DNA of 12,953 bases from an uncultured beta proteobacterium (GTDB taxonomy: Bacteria > Pseudomonadota > Gammaproteobacteria > Burkholderiales > Burkholderiaceae_C), in NCBI GenBank assembly GCA_903944555.1, contig CAJASG010000652.1:1-12953 (forward strand). The letters run 5' to 3'. The notes under the pieces are model-generated. The model did not search any database. It saw nothing but the letters and a program-made list of their open reading frames with translations, and was not told the origin of the DNA. Below, in pieces: positions 7,046 through 12,953 of this stretch; position 1 is the stretch's first letter; each line of letters opens with the position of its first letter. The position numbers were made by a program, and so were the translations under genes.

Positions 7046-7052
7046 AACTCAC

Positions 7053-8255
7053 ATGCGTTGGATTCAGCCGGTCGTTTGCACCTTGGGTGCGCTCATTTTG
7101 GGCTTTTCGGGCTTGGCAACTGCGCAGGCGGTGAAGCCCTTGCGCATCGGCCTGATCGGGCCCTTCACAGGGCCCTCGTCAGATTTTGGTATTCCTATGC
7201 TGAACGGTGCCAAATTGGCGGTGGACGAGATCAATGCGGCTGGGGGCTACCTCGGGCGCCCGTTGGAGTTGGTGGTGAAAGACGACACCGCTTCGCCCGA
7301 TGTGGGGCTGGCCCGCTCCCAGGAGGTTCTGCAAGAACAGGTGGTGGCCACCATCGGGTTTTGTAATACGGGCGTGGCCATGAAATCCCTGGACGTGTTT
7401 CAGAACGCCAAGTCACCCTTGATCGTGCCCTGTGCTACGGGCACGCCCATCACCACCAAGTTCCCCGCGCCTGAGAGCTTCATCTTTCGAACCTCCGCGC
7501 GCGATGCGATTCAGGCACCCTTTGTGGTGGAAGACATCGTGTCCCGGGGGTGGACACGGGTCGCCATATTTGCCGACAAAACCGGTTACGGCGAGGCGGG
7601 TATGCAAGATGTGTTGAAAGCGCTGGCGCTCAAAGACATCAAGCCGGTGTATGTAGCCCGGTTTGATCTGGGGGTGAAGGACCTGAAAGCCGATCTCAAA
7701 GCCGCCCAGGAGGCGGGTGCCAACGTGGTGTTCAGCTACACGGTGGGCCCAGAGGCTGCCGTCATTGCCAACGGGCGCCAGGCGATTGGCTGGAAGGTGC
7801 CGCAAGTGGGCGCATGGCCGCTGTCGTTTCCGCAGTTCATAGACGGTGCCAAGGAGGCAGCCGAAGGCGCGCTGATGGCGCAAACCTTTGTTGCAGAGCC
7901 CAGCAATGAGCGCCGCAGCGCGTTCCTCAGTGCCTATGGGCGCAAGTACAAGGCCAAAAAGATTGCGGTCCCCATGGCTGCGGCACAGGCCTACGACACG
8001 GTGTATCTGCTGGTCTACGCTATTTTGTCGATCCGTAATGGTGATCTGTCGGGCCCATCCCTTAAGAACGCGCTGGAAACCATGCCGCGCGTGTACTACG
8101 GTGTAACGGCCACGCATGAGCACCCGTTTTCCAAAACGGACAAGGACGCAATCACCAGCAATATGCTGGTGATGGGAACGGTGAGAAACGGCGCCGTGGC
8201 CTTTGCCTACTCGGAAGACAAGACGCGCAACCTCTTCGTGCAGCGTAAGCGCTAG
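7053..8255 (+). CDS. LivK-type periplasmic substrate-binding protein of an ABC transporter
   Basis: This is a 400-aa protein of the branched-chain amino-acid/amide binding family (type I periplasmic binding fold, Peripla_BP_6). A Sec signal peptide spans residues 1-26, with a hydrophobic core (VVCTLGALILGFSGLA) and a likely cut after AQA. The mature start KPLRIGLIGPFTGPSSDFG is typical of the family, followed by NGAKLAVDEINAAGGYLGRP (51-70) and a second lobe from about 150 (FRTSARDAIQAP). The ligand cannot be told from sequence; leucine-type amino acids, amides, urea or aromatic acids are all possible in this family. No livH/M/G/F-like permease or ATPase genes are adjacent, so it is an orphan here. 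The tatD-like gene starts 23 bp downstream on the same strand and may be co-transcribed. Confidence 0.9.
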   Translation: MRWIQPVVCTLGALILGFSGLATAQAVKPLRIGLIGPFTGPSSDFGIPMLNGAKLAVDEINAAGGYLGRPLELVVKDDTASPDVGLARSQEVLQEQVVATIGFCNTGVAMKSLDVFQNAKSPLIVPCATGTPITTKFPAPESFIFRTSARDAIQAPFVVEDIVSRGWTRVAIFADKTGYGEAGMQDVLKALALKDIKPVYVARFDLGVKDLKADLKAAQEAGANVVFSYTVGPEAAVIANGRQAIGWKVPQVGAWPLSFPQFIDGAKEAAEGALMAQTFVAEPSNERRSAFLSAYGRKYKAKKIAVPMAAAQAYDTVYLLVYAILSIRNGDLSGPSLKNALETMPRVYYGVTATHEHPFSKTDKDAITSNMLVMGTVRNGAVAFAYSEDKTRNLFVQRKR

Positions 8256-8278
8256 CCCAGGCACCAGGCGCCCAGGCC

Positions 8279-9139
8279 ATGCGCTGGATAGACACCCATT
8301 GCCATCTGGATGCGTTCGAATTTGCCGGCGATACCTCTGGCGTGCGCAGCAGCGCTGCGGCAGCGGGCGTGCAGCACTGTGTCATTCCTGCAGTGGAGGT
8401 GGGCAATATGGACACGGTGCGCACCTTGGCCCATGCGGGTGGGGACAGTTACTGCCTGGGAATCCATCCGCTGTATGTCAAAAACGCAGCCCCCGATAGC
8501 CTGGCACTGTTGGCGGCGCGGCTCGCGCAACACCACGCTGACCCACGGCTGGTGGCGGTGGGCGAAATCGGGCTGGACTACTTTGTGCCGGAGCTGTGTT
8601 TGAGCCCGCTGCGCGAGCAGCAAGAGTATTTTTTCCGCGAACAGCTCATCCTGGCACGCAGCCACGGGCTGCCGGTGGTGCTGCATGTGCGCCGCTCCGT
8701 GGACCGGGTGCTAAAGCATTTGCGTGAGGTAGGGCGCCACGGTGCGCCTTGGTCGGGCATCGCCCATGCCTTCAATGGCAGTGACGTGCAGGCGCAGGAG
8801 TTCATCCGTTTGGGTTTTAAGCTGGGTTTTGGCGGGGCGCTGACCTACGAGCGCGCGCTGCGGCTGCGCCACTTGGCGCAGACCGTGCCACTGGACTCTC
8901 TGGTGCTGGAAACCGATGCCCCGGACATGCCGCCGCACTGGCTTTACACCACGGCGCAAAACCGGGCGGGTGGTTCTGCGCAAGGGCGCAATGAGCCGGG
9001 TGAGTTGCCACGTATTGCCGAAGTGCTGGCCCAGCTGCGTGGCGTCTCCTTGCAAACACTGGCCGATGCCACCACCCACAATGCCTGTGCGGCGTTGCCG
9101 CGCTTGGCGGCACTACTTGGCAGCACTACGCAGCCGTGA
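8279..9139 (+). CDS. TatD-family metal-dependent hydrolase (YjjV-like)
   Basis: This is a 286-aa cytoplasmic amidohydrolase-fold protein, a putative Mg/Mn-dependent deoxyribonuclease of the TatD family. Metal-site residues are visible: the HxH pair H7/H9 in DTHCHLD (5-11), E96 in VGEIGLDYF, H136 in LHVRRS, H163 in IAHAFNGS and D213 in LETDAPDMPPHW. The LHVRRS and LETDAPDMP segments and the overall pattern are closest to E. coli YjjV rather than TatD or YcfH, though the exact substrate is unknown. The ATG at 8279 sits directly before the conserved WIDTHCHLD, so little could precede it; there is no strong Shine-Dalgarno. The stop lies inside the convergent kinase gene, an overlap of 14 nt. Confidence 0.93.
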   Translation: MRWIDTHCHLDAFEFAGDTSGVRSSAAAAGVQHCVIPAVEVGNMDTVRTLAHAGGDSYCLGIHPLYVKNAAPDSLALLAARLAQHHADPRLVAVGEIGLDYFVPELCLSPLREQQEYFFREQLILARSHGLPVVLHVRRSVDRVLKHLREVGRHGAPWSGIAHAFNGSDVQAQEFIRLGFKLGFGGALTYERALRLRHLAQTVPLDSLVLETDAPDMPPHWLYTTAQNRAGGSAQGRNEPGELPRIAEVLAQLRGVSLQTLADATTHNACAALPRLAALLGSTTQP

Positions 9140-12100
9140 ACTGCCCAATGGATTGAGACAGGGTCTGCATTGCGGCTTGCAGCGCGTCCCATAGCGGGGG
9201 CAGGGCTGCGGTGTCGCCATCGGCCAGCGCGTTTTCCACGTCTCTGGCCAAGTTTCCGAGCGCATTGGCCTGAAGCAGTTTGGCAATGCCACTCAGGCCG
9301 TGCAGCAGGTTTGCGGCACCCTGGGTGTCGTTTGCATTGAAGCAGGCCTGGGCGTTTTCGGTGTCGCGCCCATGCTGGGCCATGAACTTGCGCAGCAGCT
9401 CCTTGTAACGTGCCGTGTCGCCACCAAACGACTCCAGCGCGGCACTGACATCCAGGCCTGGCAGCGTGTTTGCGTGGGGGGAAAGCGCCGCCGCTGGCGC
9501 TGCTGGCCGTGGTGCGCCACGCCGCCCACGGGCCACCAGGTCCAGCAGGTCCTCCACATTCAGGGGTTTGACAATATGCCCCACCATGCCGGCGGTGCGG
9601 GATTTTTCGCGGTCCTGCTGCCGGGCAAAGGCGGTGACCGCGATGATGGGTAAATCCACCAAGCCCAACTCTTCGCGGATGATTCGGGTGGCGGTGTAGC
9701 CGTCCATCACTGGCATTTGAATGTCCATCAGCACGGCGTCGAACAATGCGTGTGGCGCGCGCAGGGCGCTAGTCGTGCGCAAGGCATTCACCGCCGCCAG
9801 GCCGTTGTTGACCAGCTCCACCTCGGCACCGCTTTGGGTGAGGATGTCCGAAATCACCTCCCGGTTGAGCGCATTGTCTTCCGCTACCAACAAGCGCATA
9901 CCCCTAAGCCGCTGGTCGGCAGGCCTTGATTCGGTGGACAGTGTGCCGCTTTCTCCGGCGTAGGCGCGCTTCAGGGCCTTTTGTAAAGTGGTCGGCGTCG
10001 TGGGCTTGGACACGATGACCTCAATGTGCAAATCATCACTGGCTGTCACTGCCCGCTCCAGCTCAAAAGCGCCCACCATCAAGACCACTGGGGCTAGCCC
10101 GATATCGGGTGCACTGTTGGCGTGGCGCAGCATCTCCAGTCCATCCATATCGGGCATGTGCCAGTCGAGCAGCATGACGTCGTAGTCGCGCCCCTGGTGG
10201 GCACTTTGGCGCAACGCCTCCAGGCCCGCAGCCCCACCGTCCACAGCCGTGACCAACCAGCCCAGATCGGTACAGGTTTGCGTCAACGCATCCCGAGCCA
10301 TGCGGTTGTCATCAATGATCAAAAGGCGAAGAGCCGGGTGGCTGACCGGTGTAGGCACCCTGGTGGCATGGGGTGCCAACGCCAAGGGGACTTCCAGGCG
10401 AAACTCGCTACCCAAAGCCACCGTGCTGTCGACCGTGATGTTTCCACCCATCAGTTGCGCCAGCCGTGCGCTGATGGACAGTCCCAAGCCAGCGCCGCCG
10501 TACAAACGATTGCTTGAGATCCTGGCCTGGTTGAATACCTCAAAAATAGAACCCAGTTGCGAAGCGGGAATGCCAATACCCGTGTCATGTACCGAGAATT
10601 GCAGTGTGACCTGGGTGTCGTCTTTGCTCAGGCAGCGCACCGAAACCACAATGGAGCCCGCGTCCGTGAATTTGACCGCATTGCTGGTCAGGTGCAGCAG
10701 GATTTGCTGCAAACGCAGGGCATCGCCCACCATTTCATCCGGCACATCAGGCGCGACCAGAAACAGGACTTCTATGGGTTTTCCCGCCATGCCGGTGCCC
10801 ATGACGGCGGCCGTCGTGCGCAAAATGGCCTCCAGTGGAAACGGCGCAGACTCCAGATGAAGCTGGCCAGAGTCGATCGCTGAAAAATCCAGAAGGTCGT
10901 CAATGAGTGCGTGCAAGGCCCGCGCAGACGACTGGATTTTGTCCGTGTAGTCACGCTGACGGAGGCTCAAGGGGGAATCCCCCAACAGGTGGGATAAACC
11001 CATCACCGCATTGAGCGGAGTGCGAAACTCATGGCTCATGGTGGCCAGGAATTCGCTTTTGACCCGGTTGGCGTCGTCGGACGCCTGTCTGGCGATTACC
11101 AACTCAGTGGTGCGGGTGGCGACCAGTTGCTCCAGGTTCTCGTGCTGCTGGGCCAGTTCGGCTTCGGCCCTCATGCGTGCGGTGATGTCCATGAAGGTGC
11201 AAACCACTTGGCGCACGGAGCCATCCGCATTCAATTGGGGCGTGGCGTCGACTTGCAGCCAATTGCGGTCTTGGGTGACGCTGCGGTAGACGCCCATCAC
11301 GACGGCATGCACTGGTTGGCCGGTGGCAATCGCCATGGGGACGGGATGGGTCGGGCCGGGAAACGGTGTTCCGTCGGCATGGACCACGTTCCAATCCGGG
11401 TCGAACGAGGACTTTCCCAGCAACTGGTCTTCGGTCAATCCAAGCAGCTCCAGCGCCTTGCTGTTGGATAAAATAATTTCGGCCGCGGGCCCCTGTAACA
11501 ACACCCCAATTTGGAGTTCTGCAACCAAGCTGCGGTAACGTTCCTCGCTTTCACGCAGTGCCTCCTCCACGCGCTTGCGTTGCTGGATGTCATTTACGAT
11601 GGAAACGAAAAAGTCCGGCGTGCCGTCACTCTTTCGTACCAAGGCGGCAGTCAGTCGGATCCATTGCGTTGCGCCATCCTTGCGGATGTAGCGCTTTTCT
11701 ATGGAAAAGTTGTCAATGGCGCCTGACAGGAGTTGCCCGGACCGATTCACGTCTGACTCCAGGTCGTCGGGGTGCGTGATCTCCTGAAACGTCTTGGTCA
11801 CCAATTCGTTCAGTGGGTAGCCGGTGATGTCACACAGTTTCTGGTTGGCAAGCAGCCAGCGGCCATCGGGTGCAACGATGGAGATACCCACTGCGGCCTG
11901 CTCAAAAATCGCGCGAAACCGTTGCTGGCTGAGCTGGTTGGCGGCCTCAGCCGTTTCACGCTCCGCCAGGGAGTTCGCCAGGAGTTGGCGCACCGATGCG
12001 AATTCGGCAATATCGGGGCCCGACAGATGCGGGGGCGGTGTCTGTGTCAGTGACGCCACAGACCCGGCAAGCTGCCGGCTGGCCCATTTGCCGCCCAGTA

Positions 12101-12293
12101 CTGCGGTGAGCGTGGTGATAAGAATGGCTGCAGCCAAAGCAGCGCTAGCCTCAAGCCATGGTGTGTGTGCCATACCCCCGACATCGCCTTGTTGCAGATG
12201 GAAGATGTGAAGCACGGACAAGCCGATCACCAGCAGCAGCGGGGGCAACACACAAACCCAGATCAGTCGCGTCAGGTATCTATGCAAAGGCAT
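9126..12293 (-). CDS. Tripartite hybrid sensor histidine kinase (2 PAS, HisKA, HATPase, 2 REC, Hpt)
   Basis: This is a 1055-aa inner-membrane phosphorelay kinase of BarA-like layout. Two TM segments (about 11-31 and 46-67) leave only a short periplasmic loop, so sensing is probably by the cytoplasmic PAS domains (about 124-236 and 251-372). A coiled coil leads to HisKA with H421 in SHEFRTPLN. The HATPase domain has N538 (N box), DTGIGIP (570-576) and GGAGLGL (599-605). REC1 (about 656-775) has phospho-acceptor D710 in LLDWHMPDMDG and K763, but the conserved Thr/Ser is Gly (MVGAF, G741). REC2 (about 799-917) has D857, T887 and K909. The C-terminal Hpt carries H998 in LLHGLSG. No cognate response regulator is in the window, so the output is unknown. 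The start at 12293 lacks a clear Shine-Dalgarno. Confidence 0.95.
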   Translation of the reverse strand: MPLHRYLTRLIWVCVLPPLLLVIGLSVLHIFHLQQGDVGGMAHTPWLEASAALAAAILITTLTAVLGGKWASRQLAGSVASLTQTPPPHLSGPDIAEFASVRQLLANSLAERETAEAANQLSQQRFRAIFEQAAVGISIVAPDGRWLLANQKLCDITGYPLNELVTKTFQEITHPDDLESDVNRSGQLLSGAIDNFSIEKRYIRKDGATQWIRLTAALVRKSDGTPDFFVSIVNDIQQRKRVEEALRESEERYRSLVAELQIGVLLQGPAAEIILSNSKALELLGLTEDQLLGKSSFDPDWNVVHADGTPFPGPTHPVPMAIATGQPVHAVVMGVYRSVTQDRNWLQVDATPQLNADGSVRQVVCTFMDITARMRAEAELAQQHENLEQLVATRTTELVIARQASDDANRVKSEFLATMSHEFRTPLNAVMGLSHLLGDSPLSLRQRDYTDKIQSSARALHALIDDLLDFSAIDSGQLHLESAPFPLEAILRTTAAVMGTGMAGKPIEVLFLVAPDVPDEMVGDALRLQQILLHLTSNAVKFTDAGSIVVSVRCLSKDDTQVTLQFSVHDTGIGIPASQLGSIFEVFNQARISSNRLYGGAGLGLSISARLAQLMGGNITVDSTVALGSEFRLEVPLALAPHATRVPTPVSHPALRLLIIDDNRMARDALTQTCTDLGWLVTAVDGGAAGLEALRQSAHQGRDYDVMLLDWHMPDMDGLEMLRHANSAPDIGLAPVVLMVGAFELERAVTASDDLHIEVIVSKPTTPTTLQKALKRAYAGESGTLSTESRPADQRLRGMRLLVAEDNALNREVISDILTQSGAEVELVNNGLAAVNALRTTSALRAPHALFDAVLMDIQMPVMDGYTATRIIREELGLVDLPIIAVTAFARQQDREKSRTAGMVGHIVKPLNVEDLLDLVARGRRGAPRPAAPAAALSPHANTLPGLDVSAALESFGGDTARYKELLRKFMAQHGRDTENAQACFNANDTQGAANLLHGLSGIAKLLQANALGNLARDVENALADGDTAALPPLWDALQAAMQTLSQSIGQFTAA

Positions 12294-12378
12294 GGGATGT
12301 GCTCTGGTTAGGCTGGGGACTGGATGGGTGTGGAGTTTGGGGGCCCGATCGTGTGAGTTTAGGCTCGAACGCCGCTAC

Positions 12379-12387
12379 TGGTATAAA
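12379..12387 (+). promoter_or_regulatory. Extended -10 promoter element of the spermidine-synthase-like gene
   Basis: TGGTATAAA matches an extended -10 box (TGn plus TATAAA). Only 5 nt separate it from the ATG at 12393, so transcription would start at or next to the ATG. The -35 region is poor (tttagg at 12358-12363, 18-bp spacer), as often seen with extended -10 promoters. No Shine-Dalgarno lies before the ATG. Confidence 0.4.
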
Positions 12388-12392
12388 TCCCC

Positions 12393-12953
12393 ATGGCAAA
12401 AAAAGAAACTATCGAACTACCCGAAGTCAATTTCTCGGAAGAAGGCCCGATTCGTCACCTGCATTTGGGCAGCGAATGGATACAGGGTTCCATGCTGGTG
12501 GACGCACCCACGGTGCTGGTGCACGAATACATTCAGCGCATGATGGCGTGGCTGCTATTCATCGACCCCACGGGGGTCAACAAACGGCAAGCTTTGCAAT
12601 TGGGCCTGGGCGCCGGGTCACTCACCAAGTTTTGCCACAAGGAGTTGCGCATGAAGACCACGGCGATCGAGCTCAACCCGCAGGTGCTGCACGCCTGCCG
12701 CGGCTGGTTCAAACTGCCCCAGGACAACACCCGCATGAATGTGGTGCTGGCCGATGCGTCGCAAGAGATCAAGCAGACCCGCTGGCTGGGCACGGTGGAC
12801 GCCTTGCAGGTGGATTTGTATGACGAAGAGGCCGCAGCGCCGGTGCTGGATACCGAAGATTTCTATTCGGACTGCCGCAAGACACTGACCGACGAGGGTT
12901 GCATGACGGTCAACCTGTTTGGGCGCACCTCCAGCTACGCCAAGAGCGTGGAC
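12393..12953 (+). CDS. Spermidine-synthase-like protein, N-terminal 187 residues (cut by right edge)
   Basis: The frame from ATG 12393 is open for 187 codons to the window end. It has the fold signature of the spermidine synthase/class I methyltransferase superfamily: the N-terminal strand HLGSEWIQGSM (24-34), EYIQRMMAWLLF (45-56), the nucleotide-binding glycine motif LQLGLGAGSLTKF (68-80), the acidic residue E93 in TTAIELNP, DA at 121-122 and VDLYDEE (140-146). These proteins are related to polyamine aminopropyltransferases, but many lack that activity, and the C-terminus is missing here, so no reaction is assigned. The start is preferred over the later ATG at 12492 because the N-terminal strand is conserved in relatives as I recall them. 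The gene is divergent from the kinase across 99 bp. Confidence 0.85.
   Translation, partial: MAKKETIELPEVNFSEEGPIRHLHLGSEWIQGSMLVDAPTVLVHEYIQRMMAWLLFIDPTGVNKRQALQLGLGAGSLTKFCHKELRMKTTAIELNPQVLHACRGWFKLPQDNTRMNVVLADASQEIKQTRWLGTVDALQVDLYDEEAAAPVLDTEDFYSDCRKTLTDEGCMTVNLFGRTSSYAKSVD

Noticed and set aside
6931..7052. The minus strand of the gap after lolD reads like protein ([16 protein letters not shown]), suggesting a gene relic.
   Set aside because: The frame only continues as antisense of lolD, has no recognised family and no start signal. The likeness is probably chance in GC-rich DNA.
9765..9783. ggcgctagtcgtgcgcaag in the kinase gene, which shares short strings with the repeat core.
   Set aside because: Order and spacing do not match copies A-C, and the codons are ordinary for the gene.
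10091..10109. Adjacent palindromes gggctagccc and cccgatatcggg.
   Set aside because: They lie within conserved receiver-domain codons of the kinase (APDIGLAP) and have no matching second site, so they are taken as coincidence.

Overview
The window looks like chromosomal DNA from a GC-rich betaproteobacterium, most likely Comamonadaceae (Rhodoferax/Polaromonas-like). This rests on the recognisable housekeeping proteins, the strongly GC-biased codon use and a short dispersed repeat that resembles ones I associate with that family. No tRNA, rRNA, CRISPR array, transposase or phage gene was found.

Layout. (1) 1-1001: the 3' end of an unidentified plus-strand gene converges on a minus-strand short-chain dehydrogenase. 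(2) 1002-2142: a minus-strand gene for an unknown exported or membrane-anchored cysteine-rich protein lies between two same-orientation copies (A and B) of a 70-bp repeat. Copy B runs over the stop codon of recJ. (3) 2130-4804: a minus-strand pair, an RpfE-like (COG4255) protein gene followed by recJ, overlapping by ATGA. (4) 4863-6930: divergently transcribed lolC/lolF-type permease and lolD ATPase genes, overlapping by 8 nt, for lipoprotein release from the inner membrane. No separate lolE follows. (5) 7053-9139: a LivK-type periplasmic substrate-binding protein without its own permease or ATPase, then a TatD/YjjV-like metal hydrolase. (6) 9126-12293: a minus-strand tripartite hybrid histidine kinase (two TM, two PAS, HisKA, HATPase, two receiver domains, Hpt), overlapping the end of the tatD-like gene tail to tail by 14 nt. 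(7) 12393 to the right edge: the start of a spermidine-synthase-like protein, divergent from the kinase, with an extended -10 box so close to the ATG that a leaderless mRNA is plausible.

Most genes are ordinary. What stands out is the repeat family. Copies A and B are intergenic, 80% identical over 70 bp without gaps, and bracket the one gene I cannot identify. A third copy (C) lies inverted inside lolD, sharing 17 consecutive bases with copy B. It encodes part of the ABC helical subdomain with no apparent change in protein length. A fourth, weaker and shorter candidate (D) lies in recJ. The repeat therefore seems to occupy intergenic 3' ends and to have overwritten coding sequence in frame without breaking the genes.

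Apart from the repeat-bracketed gene, I see no obvious new multigene system. The rpfE-recJ pair, the lolC-lolD pair and the SBP-tatD pair look like three short transcription units.
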